This document shows, piece by piece, positions 9,657-17,966 of a stretch of DNA of 53,929 nucleotides (the stretch's first letter is position 1; every line of letters starts with the position of its first letter). The notes below the pieces were generated by a model. It did no database searches. It was not told where the DNA came from and was given only the letters and a program-made list of their open reading frames with translations. The stretch is taken from the NCBI GenBank assembly GCA_020433455.1, contig JAGRCP010000040.1, forward strand, positions 1-53,929, written 5' to 3'. The stretch is from Caldilineaceae bacterium (lineage in GTDB: Bacteria > Chloroflexota > Anaerolineae > Caldilineales > Caldilineaceae). The translations under genes were made by a program, and so were the position numbers.

Positions 9657-11268
9657 CCGCCCCCAACACATCCTCAACCGTCAGCCAGCCCGTATCAGGA
9701 TAAAGCCGCGCGACCTGGGGCGCAAATAGGGGCGATGCGCCCATCACCTGCGCGGGCGGGCCGTCGGCAATGATCTCGCCCTGGCTCATAATGATAACCC
9801 GGTCGGCCAGTTGGGCAGCGAGTTCCACATCATGGGTGACGACCATGATGGCCAATCCCTCGTCGCGCCAACCGCGCAGGAGCGCCGTCAGCGCATCCTT
9901 GGCCGCGTAGTCCAGACCCCGGGTCGGCTCATCCAACAGCAATACTTCCGGCTTCGTGACCAGAAGCGCGGCCAGCGCCGCCCGCTGACGTTCGCCGATG
10001 CTCAGATCCCGGGGATAAGCGTCGGCCTTACGGGCCAACCCCAGACGCGTCAACAGCGCCATGGGCTCTACCGGCGGCGCGCCGCCCTGCCCGGGATGCA
10101 GGCCGTGATTACGCAGGGTAATATCCAGCTCTTCCCCCACGGTTTCGGCAAAGAGCAGGTTATCGGGATTCTGGGGCAGGTACCCGATACGCCGGCAGAT
10201 TTCGGCAACCGGCTTTTGCGTGATCTCTTCGCCGTTCAGGAGGATATGCCCCCTTGCCGGCCGCGTCAGCCCGGCGATACTCCGAAGCAGGGTCGTCTTG
10301 CCCGCGCCGTTGCGCCCCATGAGGGCCGTCACCTCGCCCCCCCGCAACGTCAGGCTGACGCCCTTGAGGACTGCATTGCGCCCATATCCGCCCTCCACAT
10401 TTTGCACCGTCAACTCCGTCGCACCGAAGCTCCGCTCCTCCACCGCCGTCTCCGCCGTCCCAAGGCTCCGCTCCTCCGCGCGCACAAAGCGCAGCCCTTC
10501 CTTAATCGTCAGCGGCAAGGGCGTCCAGCCTTTCGCTTTTCCCAGGCGAATCAGCGGCGGGCCCAGCGCCGTCTGGGCTAGCACATCCCGGGGATCACCG
10601 CTCAGCACCGCGCCCTGCGCGGGCAGGTAGAGGAGCGTATCCACGAAGGGAAGCACCCGCTCCAGCCGATGTTCAGCCAGGACGATAGTCAGCCCCAGGT
10701 CTGCGTTGAGGCGCACCAGCGCCGTAAGCACGTCTTCCGCCGATTTGGGATCGAGCTGGGAAGTGGGTTCGTCCAGGACTAAAATCGGCGGACGCAGGGC
10801 TAGGGCCGCGGCAATGGCAACCCGCTGCTTCTCGCCGCCGGACAGGTCCGTAAGCGGGCGATCCCGCAGGTGGGCCAGGTCCAGGAGGTCCAGCGTTTCC
10901 TCTACGCGGATGCGCATCTCCTGAGGAGCCATGGCCGCATTTTCCAGGGCAAAGGCAATCTCATCCTCTACCCGGTCCAGAACGAATTGGGCTTCGGGAT
11001 CCTGAAAAACAAAGCCCACGTGCGTGCTCATACCTGCCGGCGAGGCCGCCACGGGATCCAATCCCGCTACGCGCACCTCGCCGGTGATGAGGCCGCCGCT
11101 AAAGTGGGGCGTTAAGCCGTTGAGGCAGCGAAGCAGCGTCGATTTCCCTGCTCCCGACGGACCGACCAACAGGGCGAAATCGCCTGCCGGCACGTCCAGA
11201 TTAACATTGTCCAGCGCGGGCTGTTCGGCCCCAGGGTAAGTAAATGAAAGGTTGGTAAAGTGGATCAT
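9643..11268 (-). CDS. ecfA: ECF transporter ATPase, fused double ABC protein
   Basis: A 541-residue protein with two complete ABC ATPase domains that drive vitamin import through EcfT and the S component. Domain 1 (residues 1-240) has Walker [10 protein letters not shown], signature LSGGEKQR and Walker B ILVLDEPT; domain 2 (about 285-530) has [17 protein letters not shown] and [12 protein letters not shown]. The fused layout resembles YkoD-type ATPases rather than separate EcfA1/EcfA2 genes. It lies downstream of ecfT and upstream of the adenosyltransferase. Its last four codons and stop fall in a heptamer repeat array. Confidence 0.95.
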   Translation of the reverse strand: MIHFTNLSFTYPGAEQPALDNVNLDVPAGDFALLVGPSGAGKSTLLRCLNGLTPHFSGGLITGEVRVAGLDPVAASPAGMSTHVGFVFQDPEAQFVLDRVEDEIAFALENAAMAPQEMRIRVEETLDLLDLAHLRDRPLTDLSGGEKQRVAIAAALALRPPILVLDEPTSQLDPKSAEDVLTALVRLNADLGLTIVLAEHRLERVLPFVDTLLYLPAQGAVLSGDPRDVLAQTALGPPLIRLGKAKGWTPLPLTIKEGLRFVRAEERSLGTAETAVEERSFGATELTVQNVEGGYGRNAVLKGVSLTLRGGEVTALMGRNGAGKTTLLRSIAGLTRPARGHILLNGEEITQKPVAEICRRIGYLPQNPDNLLFAETVGEELDITLRNHGLHPGQGGAPPVEPMALLTRLGLARKADAYPRDLSIGERQRAALAALLVTKPEVLLLDEPTRGLDYAAKDALTALLRGWRDEGLAIMVVTHDVELAAQLADRVIIMSQGEIIADGPPAQVMGASPLFAPQVARLYPDTGWLTVEDVLGAENQK

Positions 11269-11274
11269 GGACTT

Positions 11275-11375
11275 AAAATCAGAAATCAGAAATGAATAAT
11301 CAGGAATGAGTAATGCGCTTCTGTCAACATAGTTCGGGACGGAGTGACCAATTTCTCATTCCTCATTTCTCATTA
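11275..11375. repeat. Inverted pair of GAAATCA-type heptamer arrays between ecfT and ecfA
   Basis: Left array 11275-11314 and right array 11351-11375 are inverted relatives in 7-base units of the form AAATCAG/AAATGAA/GGAATGAG. The right array encodes the end of EcfT (MRNEE and its stop). The pair could form a long imperfect hairpin in the mRNA. Confidence 0.75.
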
Positions 11376-12414
11376 CGTCAAAAATAAGCGCCGCGGCCGG
11401 CGCAAGCAGACCCCAGGTTGCCAGGCCCAGCCAGAGGTTAAAATCCGGCCACAGAGATTGATAATAAGGATAGTAATAAATCGACTCACGGGAAAGGCCG
11501 GGTACGGGTAAGAAGAAGAGGAGCAGCGTGAGCAACGCCGCCAGCCCAACCAATAAGCCCGTCGGGGTCCATGCGTCCGGCCGGTAGACCGTATGGGGGT
11601 GGCGCCGACCCGTCTCCCGCAGCGCAATCGCCAGCATAACGCCTCCTGCAAGCATGAGCGTTCCGCCCGGCAATGCCTGCTGCCAGACAAGACGCAGCAG
11701 CCAGCCGGCGAGAATCGCGGCCAGGCCGGCCAGAGCAAGCAGGCGCGGATAAAGGGGCGTCTCTTCCTCCGGCGTCCCGGCAAAGCCCCGGGCCATCATG
11801 GCTTCCGCCAGTTGCAGCGCGCGCTCCAGCCCGCCGATGAGGAGAGGCAACGCCAGGGGCAGCCAACTCCTCGTACTGGTCATGGCGTGGCCGCGAATAG
11901 CCTGGGCTTCCCGCACCTGCTCAAAATGGCGGCGGGTAGCAGGTACGTACGTGACGGCAATCGATGCCACCACGGCCGCCGCGTAGTAGGCTCTGGGCGC
12001 CAGGCGAATCAGCGCACGGACGCCCACCACCCGGCTGACGACGGCAAAGGCAACGAAGAGTCCCGCCAGAGCCGCGCCGTTGAGCGCGCCGTAGAGCAGC
12101 GCCTCGCCTGTCACCTTCCCGCCCAACAAAGGAATAGAGGGCGGAAGGGTAAAGAGCGTCAAGCGCCCTACGTGAACCGTCAAGCCGTTAAAAATGGTAG
12201 AAACGAGGATCACAAAGAGAGCAAAGGCGAGCGGCGAAAAAATGGGGGCGCCGGCCGACTCGCGCCAAAAACGCTTAACAATGGCGTAGGTCAGGCCAAC
12301 CCAAAGCAGCGTCAGTCCGAGATAAATGGGATTACGCGTCACGGTGAGGACAGCCACCGCGGCCAAAAGCCAGATCAACCAGGCCAACGGGTGAATGAAG
12401 AGCCTCTCGCTCAC
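11356..12414 (-). CDS. ecfT: ECF transporter T component (EcfT)
   Basis: A 352-residue membrane protein that couples the ATPase to the substrate-binding S component. At least six hydrophobic segments are visible, with the coupling-helix region 'REAQAIRGHAM' (an Ala-Arg-Gly signature) and a later 'LAEAMMARGF', as in CbiQ/EcfT. The annotated frame extends far upstream, but that part is a shadow of the S-component gene. I choose the GTG at 12414, whose GTGA overlaps the upstream stop codon and yields VSERLFIHPLAWLIWLL. Confidence 0.9.
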   Translation of the reverse strand: MSERLFIHPLAWLIWLLAAVAVLTVTRNPIYLGLTLLWVGLTYAIVKRFWRESAGAPIFSPLAFALFVILVSTIFNGLTVHVGRLTLFTLPPSIPLLGGKVTGEALLYGALNGAALAGLFVAFAVVSRVVGVRALIRLAPRAYYAAAVVASIAVTYVPATRRHFEQVREAQAIRGHAMTSTRSWLPLALPLLIGGLERALQLAEAMMARGFAGTPEEETPLYPRLLALAGLAAILAGWLLRLVWQQALPGGTLMLAGGVMLAIALRETGRRHPHTVYRPDAWTPTGLLVGLAALLTLLLFFLPVPGLSRESIYYYPYYQSLWPDFNLWLGLATWGLLAPAAALIFDVMRNEE

Positions 12415-13292
12415 GCGGCCGCCTTGCGGTAAGCGGCAGTTGCCACGGGCCGAGACTCCTCGGTCGGCGTCGGCGCGGGCCTGTAGACAAAGATGAAGCG
12501 TCGGCGGAAGCGATGCAGCACGCGCAGCACCGGCATCCCGGCGACCAGCATCAGCGCAACGTTGCCCCCGAAGCGCATAAGGTCCCAAAGCAGGGAAGTG
12601 GCCAGGTAGAAAGCGCCGAAGCGGCGCAGGGTCATAGCGATACTCATGCCGGGCGACCAGTAAAGACCCGGGCCGCCGCCGTCTGATGCGGTTAAGTAAG
12701 GCCAGAACCAAATATTCATGACCGCGCCGTAAAGTAAGCCCCATATGCCCGCAAAAAGAGCCAGCAGCGCCACTTCCGTCCACTTGCCCTCACCTCCCAG
12801 AAGCCGCACCAGCGGCCGACAGAGGACAGCGCTCATGCCCATCCAGCCGGCAGTAAACATCTGGTAAGGCAGCCAAGGCCCGGCACTGCCGGTAATGATC
12901 CCCGAGACAAAGAGCGTCAACGCGCCCATCAAAAAGCCCATGCGCCCGCCGAAGACGTAGCCGGTGAGGACAATGAGAAGAAAGATGGGGCTGAAGCCGC
13001 CGGGGCCGGGAATCGCAACCTCGGCAAAGCGCAGCACGCTGTTGATGGCCACCAGCACGCCCAACAGCGCAACAACCTTGGCATTGGCGGCGACATCCTG
13101 CACTTCCAGCAGGAGAACGGCAAAAGCGCAGCCCGCCAGCAGCGTCAGCACCAGCGGCGCATCCCCTGCATGGGCCAGACCGACATTGTTTTGGGCGGCT
13201 ACAGCCGGCAGCCAAAAGGGGTAGAGAAACGCGGCCACGCCCATGAGGCTGGTCATGACGTAAATAGACGCGCTGAGCAGGCGACGGGTCAT
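12411..13292 (-). CDS. ECF transporter substrate-binding (S) component, probably for cobalamin
   Basis: A 293-residue polytopic membrane protein with about seven hydrophobic segments. The 'GPGGFSPIFLLIVLTGYVFGGRMGFLMGAL' region (quoted in parts: GPGGFSPIF, GYVFGGRMGFLMG) has the look of ECF S components. The gene overlaps its upstream and downstream neighbours by four bases, so stoichiometric expression with EcfT is likely. Substrate assignment rests on context: an adenosylcobalamin riboswitch heads the operon and a cobalamin adenosyltransferase ends the transport block. The binding residues cannot be read from sequence alone. Confidence 0.82.
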   Translation of the reverse strand: MTRRLLSASIYVMTSLMGVAAFLYPFWLPAVAAQNNVGLAHAGDAPLVLTLLAGCAFAVLLLEVQDVAANAKVVALLGVLVAINSVLRFAEVAIPGPGGFSPIFLLIVLTGYVFGGRMGFLMGALTLFVSGIITGSAGPWLPYQMFTAGWMGMSAVLCRPLVRLLGGEGKWTEVALLALFAGIWGLLYGAVMNIWFWPYLTASDGGGPGLYWSPGMSIAMTLRRFGAFYLATSLLWDLMRFGGNVALMLVAGMPVLRVLHRFRRRFIFVYRPAPTPTEESRPVATAAYRKAAA

Positions 13293-14719
13293 GTATCGCC
13301 GTCCTTGCGGCTTTGCAGGTAGAGGAAGGCCGCTGCACCCAACAGCAAGGGCACGCTCAGGATAATGAGCAGACCGGGATAGATGCGCCGAACCTGACCG
13401 ACGGGCGCGGCCCCGATTTCGGCTGTGGGAACGCCTCCGTTCGGGATGACGGTATTGTCCCCGTTCATGTCGTTCCCGTCCATCGCGCCGTCGCCCGGCG
13501 GCAGGACGACCGGCTCGTCGGTTGATGCGGTGGGCAGCAGGACGACGGGCGTGTCTGCTTCCGGGGCCGTCGGGCTGGGGAGCGCTTCAGTGGCGGACGC
13601 GGCGTCGTCCGCGGGCGTGGCCGTCGGCGCGGGAGCGGGCGGCTCAGCGGACGTCGGGAGCGGGGTCGGCGTATTGACGATGATGACGGCAGGCGAGGTG
13701 TTCGTCGCTGCAGGGAGAGGCGTATTAACGACGATAATCGTCGGCGTATTGACCACGCCGCTTGCGCCGGGATCGTCCAGTTCGGGCGGCATTGTGGGCG
13801 AAACCATCGTTTCCACGGGGACCGGCGTGGTCGGAACCGGCCCTGGCTCTACGTTGACGGTTACGTTTACCCGATCTTCGCCCGCGGCATTGCGTGCAAC
13901 GAGCTGATAGGTCGTCGTCTGGTTCGGAGCCAGCGTGCTGCTGCCGCTGGCGGCCACGGCTTGCTCATTACCGTTCGTAATAAGGAGAACCGTCGTCGCG
14001 CCCTGGGTTTCCCAGATCAGGGTAACCTGCTCACCGGCTCGGATCGATTCCCGATCCGGGGCCAGATAGGTAATGATTGGCGGTCCCTGGGGCGTCGGCG
14101 TTACGGTGGGTGCGGTCGTAACCGCGGCGGCTGTGGTTGCGCTGGGCGTGGACGATGCAGTCGGTTGCGCAGAAGCGGTTGCATGAGCCGCCGCCGTCTC
14201 GGTCGCCACCTGCTCGGGCTCGCAGATTTCGGCGTAGGTATAGACGGGCGGCGCATTTTCGGCATTGAGGTTGAGCGTGCCCACGCTCCACGACCAGCCC
14301 TCGACTGAGCCGGGAATCGCCTGACGATTGCTCGCACCAAGTTGGGAATACCGCCACTCGCCATCTTCCCACAACCAGTATGACCAATATTTACAGGGCG
14401 AACTCTCACATCCGCAGAAACAGTTCTGCTGGGGATAAGAGCAGCCTTCATCATCGATCCCGCAGACAGCCGACCCGATTGCCTGGGCCTCAATACTCGT
14501 TTCAAGACCCGAATTAACCAATACATCAAGGCCGGTTGCGCCGTTGTCGATCTCCACGCAGCGGGTGACCGCGCTGCCGTCATCATAACGAATGACCAGC
14601 CCCACCCGACCGCTTTCCTGCCCATCCGCGGGCGCGGCCAACAAGGCCAGCAGCAGCAGCGCGCCGGCGGCCAGTAAAACACGAGTATTCTGCACGGATT
14701 GGGCAAGTAAGCGAGTCAT
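13289..14719 (-). CDS. Membrane-anchored DUF4430 (transcobalamin beta-domain-like) protein
   Basis: A 476-residue exported protein. After a signal peptide (LLAAGALLLLALLAAPADG), residues 38-150 form a DUF4430 domain, the fold of the C-terminal domain of animal transcobalamin. It carries a Cys-rich block (CGIDDEGC...NCFCGC) and an aromatic block (YWSYWLWEDGEW...EGWSW). An Ig-like domain follows (about 220-295), then a long Thr/Pro/Val stalk and a single C-terminal membrane helix with a basic tail. This reads as a cell-surface stalked ligand-binding protein. It overlaps the S component gene by ATGA, so it is part of the transporter. B12 binding is inferred. Confidence 0.82.
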   Translation of the reverse strand: MTRLLAQSVQNTRVLLAAGALLLLALLAAPADGQESGRVGLVIRYDDGSAVTRCVEIDNGATGLDVLVNSGLETSIEAQAIGSAVCGIDDEGCSYPQQNCFCGCESSPCKYWSYWLWEDGEWRYSQLGASNRQAIPGSVEGWSWSVGTLNLNAENAPPVYTYAEICEPEQVATETAAAHATASAQPTASSTPSATTAAAVTTAPTVTPTPQGPPIITYLAPDRESIRAGEQVTLIWETQGATTVLLITNGNEQAVAASGSSTLAPNQTTTYQLVARNAAGEDRVNVTVNVEPGPVPTTPVPVETMVSPTMPPELDDPGASGVVNTPTIIVVNTPLPAATNTSPAVIIVNTPTPLPTSAEPPAPAPTATPADDAASATEALPSPTAPEADTPVVLLPTASTDEPVVLPPGDGAMDGNDMNGDNTVIPNGGVPTAEIGAAPVGQVRRIYPGLLIILSVPLLLGAAAFLYLQSRKDGDT

Positions 14720-14747
14720 GGAAGATCAGAAGCGTGATGCATAATTT

Positions 14748-14789
14748 GTGGAGCGGGATTCGAGGGCATTACCTCGGATCCCGCTCCAC
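14748..14789 (-). promoter_or_regulatory. 18-bp intercistronic hairpin
   Basis: GTGGAGCGGGAT pairs perfectly with ATCCCGCTCCAC, continues through one T-G pair and CGAGG/CCTCG, and closes on a 6-base loop. It lies between the stop of the transcobalamin-like gene and the start of the membrane DUF4430 gene. It is not followed by a T-run on the minus strand, so it is more likely an mRNA-stabilising or partial attenuation hairpin than a full terminator. Confidence 0.75.
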
Positions 14790-14798
14790 GTTCATTTC

Positions 14799-16166
14799 CT
14801 ATTGGGCGGCGCTAATCATCGGCAGGAAAATTTCACTGCACGCGGTCACATTGTCGGTAACGAAAGACGTGCGCAGGAGCGCGGGCACGGCTTGATGGGT
14901 TGCCAGGGGATTAGCGCCCTGGCCCGTCATCCAGGCAAAGCTGCCGTCGGCCAACTGGAGCGAGGCAAGCGCGTCAAAGGGCGTATTACCGTTGACGCTC
15001 CAGGCGGCGCTTGTGGGATCCTGTCCCGCAGCCAGGATTGCCTGAATCACGTAGGCGGTGGAGTTGGCGTCGGTCTCCGCGTCCAGATCGTTGCCGAAGC
15101 CGCCGTCCTCATTTTGCGCGCTGCGCAGGTAGATCAGGCCGTCGGGCGAACAGACGCCGGCCGCGCGCAGGGCCTGGACGGCCAACGCGGTGCTATTGGT
15201 ATCACCGAACGCTTCACCCTCAGCGCTGGGCGGCAGATACCCCCACGAGCCGTCCGGATTGGCCTGGTCAACCAGAGTTTGGACCATTTCCACGGGCAGC
15301 GGTTCATCCGCTATCCCGGCCATGGCCAACATGCCGAAAGCCTGATCCCAGTTGGTAGGACCAAACGCGCCACTCATATCATCGTAATTGGCTTTCACGG
15401 CGGCAACGATGTCCTCCCCGGCAAAAGCCTGGGGATCGGCCCCCGCGCTGACCGCGGCCAGATAAAGCTTGCCCGCGGCCGCGGGTGAGGCAGCCGCGTA
15501 GCGCGCGGCATTGGTTGGGTGCTCATCGCCGTCAATATCGTCCTGAGACCAGTAATCGAGAAGCGAGAAGCCGTCGGGCGGGGCCTGCCAGGCAGAGGCT
15601 GCTTCATGATTGGCGCCGAGGGCCAGCATGACGTCGGCCGTCGAGCCGAGGCTGCCAAAGCCGCCGGTCGGCTGCTGGGTAGAGGCAATCTGGTCGAGCG
15701 CGAGTTCGGCGCTCAGCGCTTCCGGCGCAGGCGCAACCGCGGCGCCGAACTCGCCCCAGCGCCAGCCTTCAATCGCGCCGGTTTGGCTGATAACGGAAGA
15801 GGCCGCGCCGGTCATGTACCCCTGCCACGCGCCGTCTCCCCAATAATTATAGCCCCAATAGGAACTGCTGCAGAAGCAGTCTTCAGCGGGGCAGCCTACG
15901 CCGTCAATGCTGCACACCAGCGTGCCGTAATCGGATGTCGCCGTAATCACATCCAGGCCGCTCATTTCCAACGCACGCAGGCCGGAGATGGAATCCGTAA
16001 AGGTGATGCTGCGAATGGCCACATTCTGATCGCCGAACTGAACGATGACGTCCGCGTCCTTTTCGTCCTGAGCCAATGCGCCGGGCGCGCCCATAGCCAG
16101 GAAGAGCGCGGCCAGCAGCCATGCGCCTATGCCAATTCCGACCCAACGTGTCAATTGTTTGGACAT
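14799..16166 (-). CDS. Secreted transcobalamin-like protein: DUF4430 plus alpha/alpha-barrel repeats
   Basis: A 455-residue secreted protein with a signal peptide ending at ALAQ (residue 33). Residues 38-150 are a DUF4430 domain with the Cys block CSIDGVGCPAEDCFCSS and aromatic block YWGYNYWGDGAW...EGWRW shared with the next gene. Residues 160-435 are repeats of the prenyltransferase/squalene-cyclase type (GGFGSLGSTAD, GAFGPTNWDQA, PDGSWGY, EDGGFGN, ADGSFAW), as in the alpha6/alpha6 barrel of transcobalamin and intrinsic factor. The two domains are in the opposite order from the animal proteins. It is the first gene after the cobalamin riboswitch and ends in the Chloroflexota-type tail IFLPMI. 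GGAAGG precedes the ATG. Confidence 0.85.
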   Translation of the reverse strand: MSKQLTRWVGIGIGAWLLAALFLAMGAPGALAQDEKDADVIVQFGDQNVAIRSITFTDSISGLRALEMSGLDVITATSDYGTLVCSIDGVGCPAEDCFCSSSYWGYNYWGDGAWQGYMTGAASSVISQTGAIEGWRWGEFGAAVAPAPEALSAELALDQIASTQQPTGGFGSLGSTADVMLALGANHEAASAWQAPPDGFSLLDYWSQDDIDGDEHPTNAARYAAASPAAAGKLYLAAVSAGADPQAFAGEDIVAAVKANYDDMSGAFGPTNWDQAFGMLAMAGIADEPLPVEMVQTLVDQANPDGSWGYLPPSAEGEAFGDTNSTALAVQALRAAGVCSPDGLIYLRSAQNEDGGFGNDLDAETDANSTAYVIQAILAAGQDPTSAAWSVNGNTPFDALASLQLADGSFAWMTGQGANPLATHQAVPALLRTSFVTDNVTACSEIFLPMISAAQ

Positions 16167-16217
16167 GCGTTTACTTCCTTCCCTTTAGCAAGGTTGATGA
16201 GATCAACTCCGCCAATC

Positions 16218-16246
16218 AAAAAACCTTTCCGTCTATGACGAAAAGG
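16218..16246 (-). terminator. Riboswitch expression-platform terminator
   Basis: On the minus strand CCTTTTCGTC pairs with GACGGAAAGG (10 bp, one G-T pair, 3-base loop) and is followed by TTTTTT. It lies between the cobalamin aptamer and the first gene. This is the expected OFF-state terminator. The GTGGTAT/ATACCAC stem just upstream is in a position to compete during the switch. Confidence 0.88.
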
Positions 16247-16251
16247 TGTGG

Positions 16252-16438
16252 TATGTCCTGAGAAGGGCAATACCACATCCTGACCGCGAGGTTGTGGCAT
16301 CTTTCCGGCAGGCGGGCGACCTGGCTTCCTGATTCAGCGACAAGCTGCTGAACAGGTTACAGTTGCGGGACAGCGCCGGACTTTCACCGGCTTCGCCTTT
16401 GCCGTCTGCGCCATCCGGGGCGACAGACACCTGCAAGA
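16252..16438 (-). ncRNA. Adenosylcobalamin riboswitch
   Basis: The minus strand holds the conserved core: GCCGGTGAAAGTCCGGCGC, then the B12-box sequence TGTCCCGCAACTGT (16359-16391 together), followed by 'AATCAGGAAGCCAGGTCGCCCGCCTGCC' (quoted in parts: AATCAGGAAGCCAGG, TCGCCCGCCTGCC). High cellular adenosylcobalamin should fold the aptamer and favour the downstream terminator at 16218-16246. The operon behind it contains the putative B12 import and adenosylation genes, which matches the ligand. Confidence 0.96.
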
Positions 16439-16463
16439 ATGATTTGATTGTCTAACGGAAGTC

Positions 16464-16493
16464 AGTATAGGCGTTGGGCATTGATTGTGTCAA
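16464..16493 (-). promoter_or_regulatory. Consensus promoter of the cobalamin operon
   Basis: On the minus strand a perfect TTGACA (16488-16493) is followed after 18 bases by TATACT (16464-16469). Transcription would start near 16457, directly before the riboswitch aptamer. It lies just past the stop codon of the upstream glutaryl-CoA dehydrogenase gene, so the B12 operon has its own start. Confidence 0.85.
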
Positions 16494-16505
16494 AAGCAAA
16501 ACGTT

Positions 16506-17720
16506 TTATTCCGCCGTAAACGCCTGAATTCCGGTCTGCGCACGGCCCAGAATGAGCGCGTGGATATCGTGGGTGCCCTCATACGTGTTGACCGCTTCCA
16601 GGTTCATCATATGGCGAATAACGTGGAACTCATCAGAGATGCCGTTGCCGCCGTGCATGTCCCGGGCCATGCGCGCGATATCCAGCGCCTTGCCGCATGA
16701 GTTGCGCTTGACCAGAGAAACCATCTCCGGAGCAGCCTTGCCCTCATCCATGAGGCGGCCGACGCGCAGTGCGCCTTGCAGACCAAGGGTGATTTCCGTC
16801 ATCATGTTGGCCAGCTTGAGCTGGATGAGCTGATTTGCGGCCAGCGGACGGCCAAACTGACGCCGATCCAACGTATACTGGCGCGCGGCGTGCCAACAGA
16901 ACTCGGCTGCGCCCAACGCGCCCCAGGAGATGCCGTAGCGCGCCTTGTTCAGACAGCCGAACGGCCCCTTGAGCCCCTTGACGTTGGGCAACAAATTCTC
17001 AGCCGGCACAAAGACTTCGTCCATGACGATCTCGCCGGTAATGCTGGCGCGCAGGCTGAATTTGCCTTCGGTTTTGGGCGCGCTCAGACCGTCCATGCCC
17101 TTTTCCAGGATAAAGCCGCGGATGTCGCCGTCCTGCGCGCCCGCTTCGTTTTCTCCCTCGCCGTACGCCTTGGCCCAGACGATAAAAACGTCGGCAATCG
17201 GCGAGTTGGTGATCCACATCTTGTTGCCGTGGAGAATCCAGCCGCCGCCGATTTTGGTCGCCCGGCTCTCCATGCCGCCGGGATCGCTGCCGTGATTCGG
17301 CTCGGTGAGGCCGAAGCAGCCTACCAGTTCGCCCGTCGCCAGTTTGGGCAGATATTTTTGGCGCTGCGCTTCGGTCCCGTACGCGTAGATGGGGTGCATG
17401 ACCAGAGAACTTTGCACGCTCATCGCGCTGCGATAGCCGCTGTCCACCCGCTCTACCTCCCGGGCAATGAGGCCATAGCAGACGTGGTTCAGGCCGACCG
17501 CGCCATATTCTTCCGGGATGGTGACGCCCAGCATGCCCAAATCACCCATCTCGTAGAGAATGTTCCGGTCAAACTCCTCATTTCGATTCGCTTCCAATAT
17601 CCGAGGCATGAGCTTGTCCTGACAGTAATCGCGCGCGGCGTCGCGCACCATTCGCTCTTCATCGGATAGCTGATCGTTGAGCAAAAACGGATCCTGCCAG
17701 GAAAATTTTGGTTTGGCCAT
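16506..17720 (-). CDS. gcdH: Glutaryl-CoA dehydrogenase
   Basis: A 404-residue FAD enzyme of the acyl-CoA dehydrogenase superfamily that oxidises and decarboxylates glutaryl-CoA to crotonyl-CoA in lysine/tryptophan and aromatic degradation. The family signatures are all present: '[17 protein letters not shown]' (flavin loop), '[16 protein letters not shown]', the '[20 protein letters not shown]' region and the C-terminal '[18 protein letters not shown]', which contains the catalytic Glu. The ATG has AAGGGG upstream. It seems to be a single-gene unit. Confidence 0.95.
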   Translation of the reverse strand: MAKPKFSWQDPFLLNDQLSDEERMVRDAARDYCQDKLMPRILEANRNEEFDRNILYEMGDLGMLGVTIPEEYGAVGLNHVCYGLIAREVERVDSGYRSAMSVQSSLVMHPIYAYGTEAQRQKYLPKLATGELVGCFGLTEPNHGSDPGGMESRATKIGGGWILHGNKMWITNSPIADVFIVWAKAYGEGENEAGAQDGDIRGFILEKGMDGLSAPKTEGKFSLRASITGEIVMDEVFVPAENLLPNVKGLKGPFGCLNKARYGISWGALGAAEFCWHAARQYTLDRRQFGRPLAANQLIQLKLANMMTEITLGLQGALRVGRLMDEGKAAPEMVSLVKRNSCGKALDIARMARDMHGGNGISDEFHVIRHMMNLEAVNTYEGTHDIHALILGRAQTGIQAFTAE

Positions 17721-17748
17721 TGGTCGCCCCTTCGGAAAGATGTAGGTG

Positions 17749-17780
17749 ATGAGAAATGAAAAACGAGAAACGGGTCAGGA
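17749..17780. repeat. Heptamer array upstream of gcdH
   Basis: AAATGAA/AAACGAG/AAACGGG-like units in 7-base steps belong to the same family as the arrays at 9551 and 11275. The array lies in the divergent gap between gcdH and the secreted protein gene. Confidence 0.55.
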
Positions 17781-17966
17781 AAGCAAATTGTCGGTTTCCC
17801 TATTCTACTCGTCTCAGGCATCAATCCCAACAATTTCCCCGCAGGATCTTCATATTTCCCACACAATCACTGCCTATACTCAAGCCACGCCAGCCGAACA
17901 GGGGCCGGCGCAATCAAGGGGGCGGGAATCAGCGCCCTCGCTAACTAAGGAATAAGGAGTTCAAAC

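Noticed and set aside
12415-12783. N-terminal extension of EcfT by 123 residues
   Set aside because: It is an Arg/Ala-rich shadow of the S-component gene; the GTGA overlap gives a normal EcfT start.
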